Notes: generated by a model from the sequence alone, not told the origin. Shown: positions 1 to 5,622, numbered from the stretch's first letter. The stretch: DNA of 6,193 nucleotides from Alphaproteobacteria bacterium (GCA_013290035.1 JABCYT010000227.1:1-6193); one strand, 5' to 3'. Numbers and translations are program-made.

Positions 1-340
1 GCGCGCGCTTTTCGACGATCGGGAAGTCCGCCGGCAAGGTGAGAGGACGCTTGATCGGAACCGGACCGGAAAGATGATAGGCCGTCATCACCTTCTCGGC
101 GTCGAGACCGACATGCACTGCATAGGCGCGCAGGAAGGCCGGTATGTAAGCGGCGCCGGGCAGCTTGTCGAAGCGACCTTCTTCGATCGCCTCGAGATGC
201 TGATGACGAATGCGCAGGCTTTTCTCGACCTCCGACAGACCGAGGCCTCGCGCTTCACGCTGGTCACGCAGCAAACGACCAACCGCCCGGCCCGGTGAGG
301 CCTCGCGCTCCAGCGCACGCCAATCGACCTGATCAGGCAT
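1..340 (-). CDS. RodZ-like helix-turn-helix protein, N-terminal part (cut by the left window edge)
   Basis: The minus strand reads openly from an ATG at 340-338 to the window edge, giving 113 codons. The protein starts MPDQVDWRALEREASPGRAV and continues into an Xre-type helix-turn-helix of the RodZ (HTH_25) kind at about residues 20-85. This includes VGRLLRDQREARGLGLSEVE, an IRHQHLEAIEEG stretch and the LPGAAYIPAFLRAYA segment typical of RodZ-like N-termini. In RodZ the HTH domain contacts MreB, and a single membrane helix and periplasmic domain follow; those parts would lie outside the window, so identity as true RodZ rather than a soluble HTH regulator cannot be decided. Upstream of the ATG the only Shine-Dalgarno-like bases are a weak CAGGG about 6-7 nt away. 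It lies 81 bp downstream of ptsP on the same strand, an order I recall from other alphaproteobacteria. Confidence 0.85.
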   Translation of the reverse strand, partial: MPDQVDWRALEREASPGRAVGRLLRDQREARGLGLSEVEKSLRIRHQHLEAIEEGRFDKLPGAAYIPAFLRAYAVHVGLDAEKVMTAYHLSGPVPIKRPLTLPADFPIVEKRA

Positions 341-370
341 GATGAACCCTGCTTGTCCCCTCGTTGGTGA

Positions 371-399
371 TTTTTAGCAGAGCCCTCATGACAGGGCAA
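371..399 (-). promoter_or_regulatory. Candidate promoter for the RodZ-like gene
   Basis: On the minus strand TTGCCC (399-394) and TAAAAA (376-371) are separated by 17 nt, each matching the sigma-70 consensus at 4 of 6 bases. Transcription would begin near 364 and leave a leader of about 24 nt before the ATG at 340. A short inverted repeat (GCCCT/AGGGC, 382-397) lies between the two boxes. This is a by-eye match in the short gap after ptsP; read-through from ptsP is equally possible. Confidence 0.3.
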
Positions 400-421
400 A
401 ACCCGATTCGACTTCTGGTCG

Positions 422-2686
422 TTAAATTTCGATCGAGTGATCACAAGCGAACAAACGAAGCGTCTCGCGCAGGGGACGATCAGGTTGTGTAAGCGCAGCG
501 TTCATGAAACCTGTTGCCTCGCCGAGATCGAGCGAGCGGATCATCGCTTTCACCGGTCCGATGGCACCGGGCGCCATCGACAGGCTGCGCACGCCGATCG
601 CCAGAAGGGCCAGGGCTTCGACCGGCCGACCGGCCATCTCGCCACACACGGCAAGGTCCACACCGGCCGGCCGTACCTTCTCAACCACAAAATGTAGCAG
701 CCGAAGCACCGCGGGGGACAAGCTGTCGTAGCGGGCGGCCACGCGGCTGTTGCCGCGATCGGCGGCATAAAGGAACTGCACGAGATCGTTCGTACCCACC
801 GAAATAAAGTCGACCTGCGGCAACAGGCTGTCGAGTTGCCAGGCCAGCGCCGGCACCTCGAACATAACGCCAACACGCAGTCGCTCGGGCATGGCCTGCC
901 CGCGCCGCTTGGCGCGCTCCAATTCGAGGTCGAGCAGTCGCCGGGCGCTCAAAAGCTCGCTCACATCGGCGATCATCGGGAACATGATCGACAGGGGCCG
1001 GCCGTTGGCCGCCAGGATCAGAGCGCGCAGTTGCCCGCGCAACATGGCCGGCCGGTCGAGGCCGATGCGGATGGCGCGCCAGCCCATGGCGGGATTGTCG
1101 TCGCCCAACGCACCGACATAGGGTAGGACCTTGTCGCCGCCGACGTCGAGCGTGCGAAAAGTGACCGGTCGGCCGTCGGCCAGGTCGAGCACGCGGCTGT
1201 AAAGCCAGGCTTGCGCGTCGACGTCGGGAAATTCCGAACGCACCATGAACGGAATCTCGGTGCGATAGAGGCCGACTCCATCGGCGCCGGTATCGTCGAG
1301 ATGCTGCATGTCGATCAGCAGGCCGGCATTCATGTGCAGCGAGATGCGCGCCTGATCGCGCGTCGTCGACGGCAGGTCGCGCAGCGCCGCGTACTTGCGC
1401 CGGCGCTCGTCACGCGCGTCGATCGCGGCATAGATGGTCTGCAGGATGTCCTCGGCCGGCCGCACCAGCACCTGGGCGCTGTCGCCGTCGACCACGATCG
1501 GATCGCCCGCCTCGATCCGCGCCAGCACGTCGGGCGCGCGGCCGACGACAGGGATGTCGAGCGCGCGTGCCACGATCGCCACGTGGCTCAGCGCCGAGCC
1601 CTCCTCGAGCACCAGTCCGCGCAGCCGCGTGCGGTCGTAGTCGAGCAGTTCCGCCGGGCCCATGTCGCGGGCGATGACAATCATGTCGTCGGGCAGCGAA
1701 CTGGGATCGGCGGCGACGCGGCCCGACAGGCGCAGCAGCAGACGGTTGGTGAGATCCTGCAGATCGCTCAGCCGCTCGCGGATGTAGGGGTCGCTCGACT
1801 GGCCGAGCCGCGCGCGCACGTCGTCGAAAGCGCGCTGCACGCCGGCTTCGGCGGTGAGACCGGATCCCACCGCCTCGCGCACCCGCTCGAGCCAGCCGCG
1901 ATCGTCGATGAACATGCGGAACGTCTCGAGGATCTCGCGCTGCTCGCCCGACTGCATGTCGTGCGCCTCGAGCATGCGGTCGATGTCCTCGCGCACGCCG
2001 TGCGCGGCATCCTCGAAGCGCGCCAGTTCCTGACCGATATCCTCGGCCACCACCTTGTGGATGGCGATGCGCGGCTCGTGCAGGACGGCGTGGCCGATGG
2101 CGACGCCCGGCGTCAGCTGCACGCCGTCGACGCGCAGCGGCAGCAGGCCCAGCCCGTCGACCTGCTGCACCTCGTTGGGGCTGACGAAGTGGCCGGCCGA
2201 GATCAGCTCCGCCAGCACCATGGCGATGGTCTGCAGGGTCTCGATCTCTTCCTCGTCGTACTGGCGACGGGTCCGGTTCTGCACGACCACCACGCCCAGC
2301 ATGCGACCGGCGCGCACGATCGGCACGCCGGCCAGCGAGTGATAGATCTCCTCGCCGGTTTCCGGGCGGTAGGCGAATTGCGGGTGGCTCTGCGCGTCGT
2401 CGAGCGCCAGCGGCCGGGCATGGGCCGCGATGTCGCCGACCAGGCCCTCGCCGACCCTGAGGCGCGTGCGGTGCACCGCCGAGGGATTGAGGCCCTGGGT
2501 GGCGAACAGCTCGAGCACCTCGCCGGCGCGCAGGAGATAGATCGAGCAGACCTCGGCCACCATCTCGTTGGCGACCAGGCGCACGACCTCGCCCAGCGTG
2601 TCCTCGACGGAGTCGGCACGCGCCATCGTGTCCCGGAGCCGCTTTAGGAGCATTCGCGGTCCGGCCAAAGGAGTCGATCTCTCCAT
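422..2686 (-). CDS. ptsP: Phosphoenolpyruvate-protein phosphotransferase PtsP (enzyme I-Ntr), GAF-containing
   Basis: This is enzyme I of the nitrogen-related PTS: it autophosphorylates from PEP in the cytoplasm and passes phosphate to NPr (PtsO), which feeds EIIA-Ntr in a regulatory rather than sugar-transport relay. The 754-residue protein has the full family length. A GAF domain covers about residues 25-165 (MVAEVCSIYLLRAGEVLELF, then GLVGDIA and AGVPIV). The EI N-terminal domain follows at about 190-320, then the swivelling phosphohistidine domain with EEGSALSHVAIVARALDIPV and His368. The PEP-binding barrel carries GLYRTEIPFM (Arg475), FRTLDVGGDK (Arg511), MFEVPA (Glu610), GTNDLVQF (Asn633) and CGEMAG (Cys681). 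All expected catalytic residues are present. The start is uncertain: Met1, Met12 and Met21 are all possible and none has a convincing Shine-Dalgarno sequence. Met1 lies 2 nt after the stop of a possible small ORF. lysC lies upstream on the same strand. Confidence 0.96.
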   Translation of the reverse strand: MERSTPLAGPRMLLKRLRDTMARADSVEDTLGEVVRLVANEMVAEVCSIYLLRAGEVLELFATQGLNPSAVHRTRLRVGEGLVGDIAAHARPLALDDAQSHPQFAYRPETGEEIYHSLAGVPIVRAGRMLGVVVVQNRTRRQYDEEEIETLQTIAMVLAELISAGHFVSPNEVQQVDGLGLLPLRVDGVQLTPGVAIGHAVLHEPRIAIHKVVAEDIGQELARFEDAAHGVREDIDRMLEAHDMQSGEQREILETFRMFIDDRGWLERVREAVGSGLTAEAGVQRAFDDVRARLGQSSDPYIRERLSDLQDLTNRLLLRLSGRVAADPSSLPDDMIVIARDMGPAELLDYDRTRLRGLVLEEGSALSHVAIVARALDIPVVGRAPDVLARIEAGDPIVVDGDSAQVLVRPAEDILQTIYAAIDARDERRRKYAALRDLPSTTRDQARISLHMNAGLLIDMQHLDDTGADGVGLYRTEIPFMVRSEFPDVDAQAWLYSRVLDLADGRPVTFRTLDVGGDKVLPYVGALGDDNPAMGWRAIRIGLDRPAMLRGQLRALILAANGRPLSIMFPMIADVSELLSARRLLDLELERAKRRGQAMPERLRVGVMFEVPALAWQLDSLLPQVDFISVGTNDLVQFLYAADRGNSRVAARYDSLSPAVLRLLHFVVEKVRPAGVDLAVCGEMAGRPVEALALLAIGVRSLSMAPGAIGPVKAMIRSLDLGEATGFMNAALTQPDRPLRETLRLFACDHSIEI

Positions 2687-2688
2687 GG

Positions 2689-2847
2689 TCAGACCGCTAG
2701 ATGCTTGAGTCGGATGACGACAAAGCTACGGTCGATCACGCATGCGCAGACGCGCCATGCCGTCGCAGCCCCCTCAATCAGAGCGCGGCTCGGGCGGGGG
2801 GTCAGGCGGGCATTTTGGCAGGCCATATGGAAGCGGTCGGCGCGCAT
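2689..2847 (-). CDS. Possible small ORF (52 aa) just upstream of ptsP
   Basis: An ATG at 2847-2845 opens a 52-codon frame on the minus strand ending in TGA at 2691-2689, two bases before the ptsP ATG and in a different frame. The peptide begins MRADRFHMACQNARLTPRPS, is rich in Arg and Ala, contains four Cys and has a mildly hydrophobic C-terminal part with RSFVVIRLKHLAV. I recognise no family. The ptsP start lacks a Shine-Dalgarno sequence, so termination-reinitiation from this ORF could explain how ptsP is translated. A TATAAG box lies 6 nt upstream of the ATG, so the ORF might be translated from a leaderless message. Against it, a 52-codon open frame is common by chance at this GC content, and the peptide composition looks arbitrary. 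Treat as tentative. Confidence 0.22.
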   Translation of the reverse strand: MRADRFHMACQNARLTPRPSRALIEGAATAWRVCACVIDRSFVVIRLKHLAV

Positions 2848-2853
2848 GGCGTG

Positions 2854-2883
2854 CTTATAGCAAGACCCGCGCCGAACTGCCTA
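2854..2883 (-). promoter_or_regulatory. Candidate ptsP promoter in the lysC-ptsP gap
   Basis: On the minus strand TATAAG (2859-2854; 5 of 6 to the -10 consensus) is preceded at 18 nt by TAGGCA (2883-2878; 4 of 6 to the -35 consensus). Transcription would start at or next to 2847, the A of the small-ORF ATG, about 160 nt before the ptsP ATG. The rest of the 249-bp gap (2687-2935) shows no RNA gene; it also holds the small ORF and a hairpin near lysC. Confidence 0.3.
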
Positions 2884-2900
2884 CCCGCTTGTTCGCGCAG

Positions 2901-2923
2901 CCTTCTTCGCACAAGCGAGAAGG
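2901..2923 (-). terminator. Hairpin 12 nt after the lysC stop, possible terminator without a U-tract
   Basis: CCTTCTTCGC (2901-2910) and GCGAGAAGG (2915-2923) pair as a 9-bp stem with one bulged base and an ACAA loop, beginning 12 nt past the lysC stop codon. No run of U follows on the lysC transcript, so it is not a classical intrinsic terminator; it could be a weak terminator or a 3'-end stabilising structure. A second, mutually exclusive pairing, CGCTTGT (2886-2892) with ACAAGCG (2911-2917), uses part of the same sequence. Confidence 0.3.
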
Positions 2924-2935
2924 AAACTGGTGCCG

Positions 2936-4183
2936 TCAGGCGGCATCCAGCTCGTAAGCTGTGTGCAAGGCGCGGACGGCGAGCTCGGTATACTCGGCGG
3001 CCACCAGCACGCTGATCTTGATCTCCGAGGTCGAGATCACCTGGATGTTTATCCCCTTGGCGGCCAGGGTCTCGAACATCTTGAGCGCCACGCCGGTATG
3101 GCTGCGCATGCCGACACCGATCACCGAGACCTTGGCGACGTTGATGTCAGCCTTGATCTCGGCGAACTTGAGGTCGACCTTGGCCCGTTCCAGCCGCTCG
3201 ACCGCCCGCGCGAGGTCGGCGCGCTGCACCGTGAAGGTGATGTCGGTCGAGCTGCCGTCGAGCGACACGTTCTGCACGATCATGTCGACGTTGATGTTGG
3301 TGTCGGCCAGCGGACCGAAGATCGCCGCGGCGACGCCCGGCCGGTCGGCCACGCGCGTCACCGTGATCTTGGCCTCGTCCTTGGAGAAGGCGATGCCGCT
3401 CACGACGGATTTCTCGAGCCCCTGGGCCATGATCTCTTCCTCGTCCACAACCATCGTGCCGGGCAGGTCGCTGCCCACTGCCGCGTCGAACGACGACAGC
3501 ACCTGCACGCGCACGTGATGATTCATCGCCAGCTCGACCGAACGCGTCTGCAGCACCTTGGAGCCCTGCGACGCCATCTCGAGCATTTCCTCGTAGGTCA
3601 CCTGGTCGATCTTGCGCGCCTTCTCGACGATCCGCGGGTCGGTCGTGTAGACGCCGTCGACGTCGGTATAGATGTCGCAGCGGTCGGCCTTGAGCGCGGC
3701 CGCCAGCGCCACCGCCGAGGTGTCGGAGCCGCCGCGGCCCAGCGTCGTCACATGGCCCTCGGGCGACAGGCCCTGGAAGCCCGGCACGATCGGCACCTCG
3801 CCCGCTTTCATGGCGCGCGCCATGTCGGCCGTCTCGATGTCGACGATGCGCGCCTTGGTGTGGGCCGCATCGGTACGGATGGGGATCTGCCACGACATCC
3901 AGGAGCGCGCCTTCACGCCCTGCTGCTGCAGCGCCATCGCCAGCAGGCCGATCGTCACCTGCTCGCCTGTCGCCACCACGACGTCGTACTCGCGGGCATC
4001 GTGCAACGGCGCGATCTCGTTGACCCATTTCACGAGCTGGTTGGTCGCGCCCGACATGGCCGACGTCACCACGGCGACCTCGTTGCCGCGGTCGACCTCG
4101 GCCTTGATCTTGCGCGCGACATTCCTGATGCGGTCGATGTCGCCGACCGAGGTACCGCCGAATTTGAGAACGATGCGCGCCAT
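2936..4183 (-). CDS. lysC: Aspartate kinase, LysC type with two ACT domains
   Basis: The enzyme phosphorylates L-aspartate with ATP, the first step toward lysine/diaminopimelate, threonine and methionine. The protein is 415 residues, normal for monofunctional aspartokinases. The amino-acid-kinase domain (about 2-245) has KFGGTS at 7-12, VVTSAMSGATNQL at 38-50, ATGEQV at 71-76, GRGGSDTSAVAL at 149-160 and YTDVDGVYTTDPR at 172-184. Two ACT domains follow: about 264-335 (KITVTRVADRPGVAAAIFG, then INVDMIVQN) and about 350-412 (VSVIGVGMRSHTGVALKMF, then INIQVISTSEIKISVLV). ACT domains in this family bind lysine and/or threonine for feedback inhibition; which effector acts here cannot be read from sequence. 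The open frame extends 61 codons further upstream into ubiG, but the conserved MARIVLKFGGTS start fixes the ATG at 4183; the upstream extension is shadow sequence. ubiG diverges 58 bp away. Confidence 0.97.
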   Translation of the reverse strand: MARIVLKFGGTSVGDIDRIRNVARKIKAEVDRGNEVAVVTSAMSGATNQLVKWVNEIAPLHDAREYDVVVATGEQVTIGLLAMALQQQGVKARSWMSWQIPIRTDAAHTKARIVDIETADMARAMKAGEVPIVPGFQGLSPEGHVTTLGRGGSDTSAVALAAALKADRCDIYTDVDGVYTTDPRIVEKARKIDQVTYEEMLEMASQGSKVLQTRSVELAMNHHVRVQVLSSFDAAVGSDLPGTMVVDEEEIMAQGLEKSVVSGIAFSKDEAKITVTRVADRPGVAAAIFGPLADTNINVDMIVQNVSLDGSSTDITFTVQRADLARAVERLERAKVDLKFAEIKADINVAKVSVIGVGMRSHTGVALKMFETLAAKGINIQVISTSEIKISVLVAAEYTELAVRALHTAYELDAA

Positions 4184-4201
4184 GGACCTGCTCGAAAGCG
4201 G

Positions 4202-4233
4202 GGTATAGACACCGTGAGCACCGCAGGGGTCAA
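4202..4233 (-). promoter_or_regulatory. Candidate lysC promoter in the lysC-ubiG divergent gap
   Basis: The minus strand has CTTGACC (TTGACC at 4233-4228, 5 of 6 to the -35 consensus) followed by a TCTATACC stretch (TATACC at 4207-4202). The 20-nt spacing to TATACC is longer than ideal, and the 18-nt alternative TCTATA is a poorer -10. Transcription would start near 4195, leaving a leader of only about a dozen bases. The -35 box overlaps the ubiG Shine-Dalgarno bases at 4232-4236. No clear plus-strand promoter for ubiG is visible in this gap. Confidence 0.3.
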
Positions 4234-4241
4234 GGGCAGCC

Positions 4242-4994
4242 ATGGCCGATTCAGCGCATACCACCGTCGATCCGGCCGAGATCGAGCGCTTTTCGCGCAT
4301 CGCCGAGGAGTGGTGGGACCCCGCCGGCAAGTTCGCGCCGTTGCACCGGCTGAACCCGCTGCGCATCGGCTACATCCGCGACCGCGCCGCGGCGCACTGG
4401 CGGCGCGATGCTCTGTCGGGCCGGCCGCTGCAGGGCCTCAGCCTGCTCGACATCGGGTGCGGCGGCGGGCTGCTCAGCGAGCCGATGGCCCGTCTGGGGG
4501 GCCACGTGACGGGCGTCGATGCCGCGGCCCGCAACGTCCGTGTCGCCGCCCTGCATGCCGAGAAGCAGGGGCTGGCCATCGACTATCGCCAGGGTGCCGC
4601 CGAGGCGCTGGCCGCATCGGGCGTCCGGTTCGACATCGTGCTGGCGCTCGAGATCGTCGAGCACGTGGCCGACGTCCCGCTGTTCCTGAAATCCTGCGGC
4701 CACATGGTGAAGCCGGGCGGCCTGCTCTTCCTGTCGACGCTCAACCGCACCGCCAAGGCCTGGGCGCTGGCCATCGCCGGCGGGGAATACATCCTGCGCT
4801 GGCTGCCGCGCGGCACGCACGACTGGAAAAAGTTCCTGAAGCCTTCGGAAGTGGTGAACGGCCTCGGCGCCGCCGGCATCGAGGCGCAGGAGATCGTGGG
4901 CGTGGTCTACAGCCCGCTCAGCCGCGCCTGGTCGCTCAACAAGAACGACCTCGACGTGAATTACATGCTGTATGGGAGCAAACTGTCATCCTGA
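4242..4994 (+). CDS. ubiG: Ubiquinone biosynthesis O-methyltransferase UbiG
   Basis: UbiG is a SAM-dependent enzyme carrying out both O-methylations in ubiquinone synthesis (on the 2-polyprenyl-6-hydroxyphenol and 3-demethylubiquinol intermediates), at the inner membrane face. The 250-residue protein shows an N-terminal ERFSRIAEEWWDPAGKFAPL (15-34) and LNPLRIGYI, both typical of UbiG. SAM motif I is LLDIGCGGGLLSEPMARLG (68-86), the acidic residue of motif II is Asp93 in VTGVDAA, and ALEIVEHVADVPLFL (135-149) follows. The signature STLNRTAKAWALAI (165-178) and LRWLPRGTHDWKKF (185-198) corresponds to the UbiG region implicated in membrane association, and NDLDVNYM (235-242) is the conserved C-terminal motif. 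The ATG at 4242 has AAGGG 5 nt upstream. The last codons and the TGA lie inside the inverted repeat at 4985-5059, so the terminal LSS was probably supplied by that element. Confidence 0.96.
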   Translation: MADSAHTTVDPAEIERFSRIAEEWWDPAGKFAPLHRLNPLRIGYIRDRAAAHWRRDALSGRPLQGLSLLDIGCGGGLLSEPMARLGGHVTGVDAAARNVRVAALHAEKQGLAIDYRQGAAEALAASGVRFDIVLALEIVEHVADVPLFLKSCGHMVKPGGLLFLSTLNRTAKAWALAIAGGEYILRWLPRGTHDWKKFLKPSEVVNGLGAAGIEAQEIVGVVYSPLSRAWSLNKNDLDVNYMLYGSKLSS

Positions 4995-5059
4995 GCGAAG
5001 CGAAGGATCTCATGCCGGTGGCAAGCGGCGATGAGGTCCTTCGCTGCGCTCAGGACGAC
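4985..5059. repeat. Long imperfect inverted repeat of the dispersed 'GTCATCCTGAGCG' type
   Basis: Two 29-nt arms (4985-5013 and 5031-5059) are reverse complements at 26 of 29 positions, separated by a 17-nt loop. The left arm begins GTCATCCTGAGCGAAGCGAA. This wording resembles a dispersed intergenic repeat I know from several GC-rich bacteria, which when translated gives the recurring ILSEAKDL / LRCAQDD peptides seen in spurious ORFs. It lies between convergent ubiG and DUF1178 genes, overlaps the last 10 bases of ubiG and ends 5 nt before the DUF1178 stop codon. The RNA would form a strong hairpin from either strand and might end both transcripts, but there is no U-tract. No transposase is nearby. 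Family membership rests on recognition, not on a genome search. Confidence 0.8.
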
Positions 5060-5064
5060 TGAAG

Positions 5065-5541
5065 CTAGTTCCCCCTCGGAACCCAGGGCAGGCGGCCGAA
5101 CTCGATGCCTTCATCGGCCAGCGCTTCGGCCTCCTCGTCGCTGGTCTCGCCATAGATGCCGCGCTTGTCGCTCTCGCCGTAGTGGATCTTGCGCGCCTCC
5201 TCGGCGAACTTGTCGCCGACATGCTCGCAGTTCTTCTCGACCTGCTCGCGCACCTTGAGCAGGGCTTCGCGCAACTCCTTCGGCATGTGTTTGGCCAGAG
5301 CCGCCATCTGCTGGTGCTCCGGCGGGGGCGCCGGCGCGGCCGCCGCCACTGGCGCTTCGACCTCCGGCCTTTGGCTGCCTTTACCGAGGCGCGGCGCCAT
5401 GGGCGCCCGCGCGACCTTGGCGTCGCCGCACACGGCGCAGCCCACCAGGGACTTCTTTTCCTGGCGTTCGTAGGTCTTGCTGTCCTTGAACCAGCTCTCG
5501 AATTCGTGGCCTTTGGAGCAGCGCAGTCGATATAGGATCAT
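5065..5541 (-). CDS. DUF1178 family protein with putative zinc site
   Basis: The 158-residue protein begins MILYRLRCSKGHEFESWFKD, the recognisable start of the DUF1178 family; no biochemical function is established. Cys8, His12, Cys35 and Cys38 (CSKGH and CAVCG) form a likely zinc-ribbon-like metal site resembling small regulatory FmdB-type proteins; metal binding is inference. Residues about 58-75 are a Pro/Ala-rich linker. A conserved C-terminal half follows, with KELREALLKVREQVEKNCEH, GDKFAEEARKIHYGE, SDKRGIYGETSDEEA and ending EFGRLPWVPRGN. No signal peptide or membrane segment is seen, so it should be cytoplasmic. The frame is open 111 codons further upstream, but that stretch is antisense to the methyltransferase and lacks family character; the MILYRL start at 5541 is chosen although its Shine-Dalgarno is poor. 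A CIRCE-like operator and a sigma-32-like promoter lie immediately upstream, suggesting heat-shock control. Confidence 0.9.
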   Translation of the reverse strand: MILYRLRCSKGHEFESWFKDSKTYERQEKKSLVGCAVCGDAKVARAPMAPRLGKGSQRPEVEAPVAAAAPAPPPEHQQMAALAKHMPKELREALLKVREQVEKNCEHVGDKFAEEARKIHYGESDKRGIYGETSDEEAEALADEGIEFGRLPWVPRGN

Positions 5542-5563
5542 GAAATTACAGGAAATTCCGCTG

Positions 5564-5590
5564 TTGGCGCTCCCGACCGGGGAGTGCCAA
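5564..5590. promoter_or_regulatory. CIRCE-like operator (HrcA binding site) between DUF1178 and methyltransferase genes
   Basis: The arms TTGGCGCTC (5564-5572) and GAGTGCCAA (5582-5590) are separated by exactly 9 nt. The CIRCE consensus of the heat-shock repressor HrcA is TTAGCACTC-N9-GAGTGCTAA; the left arm matches at 7 of 9 and the right at 8 of 9. The two arms pair with one G-T wobble, and two further C-G pairs extend the stem inward. It lies 22 nt upstream of the DUF1178 ATG and 18 nt upstream of the methyltransferase GTG, so it could control either or both. HrcA itself is not in the window. The match is by eye; a simple hairpin is the alternative. Confidence 0.65.
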
Positions 5591-5595
5591 CGATG

Positions 5596-5622
5596 ATGGG
5601 GTGCGATTGTGGCTGACGCAAG
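5596..5622 (-). promoter_or_regulatory. Sigma-32-like heat-shock promoter candidate reading into the DUF1178 gene
   Basis: The minus strand carries CTTGCG (5622-5617), a 15-nt spacer and CCCCAT (5601-5596), close to the sigma-32 pattern CTTGAA-N13-15-CCCCAT. The predicted start is near 5589, placing the CIRCE-like repeat at the very beginning of the transcript, the usual arrangement of CIRCE in groE and dnaK operons. The -35 element falls inside the first codons of the divergent methyltransferase gene. Alphaproteobacterial heat-shock promoters often vary in the -10 element, so the match is suggestive only. Confidence 0.4.

Noticed and set aside
382..397. Short inverted repeat GCCCT/AGGGC after ptsP considered as a terminator
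   Set aside because: The stem is only 5 bp and no U-tract follows immediately on the minus strand; it more likely sits between the -35 and -10 boxes of a promoter candidate.
1211..2647. A 478-codon open frame on the plus strand opposite ptsP
   Set aside because: It is antisense to a clearly conserved gene in high-GC DNA; the translation is rich in His, Arg and Ala with no domain-like pattern, as expected of a shadow frame.
2687..2935. Search for a tRNA, riboswitch or small RNA gene in the largest gap
   Set aside because: No cloverleaf, no conserved riboswitch core and no strong terminator were visible; only the weak promoter, small ORF and hairpins listed above.
2701..3015. A 104-codon plus-strand ORF in the lysC-ptsP gap
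   Set aside because: Its 3' part is antisense to the lysC end, and the translation has no recognisable pattern or ribosome binding site.
4184..4366. A 61-codon N-terminal extension of LysC
   Set aside because: The extension overlaps the ubiG coding start on the other strand, while the MARIVLKFGGTS motif marks the normal aspartokinase start.
4251..4820. A 189-codon minus-strand frame opposite ubiG
   Set aside because: ubiG carries all its family motifs on the plus strand; the opposite frame is compositional shadow.
2930..5062. A 710-codon plus-strand frame crossing lysC and ubiG
   Set aside because: It is antisense to lysC, then out of frame with ubiG, and ends in repeat-derived ILSEAKDL residues. 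Both underlying genes have strong family motifs, so this is an artefact.
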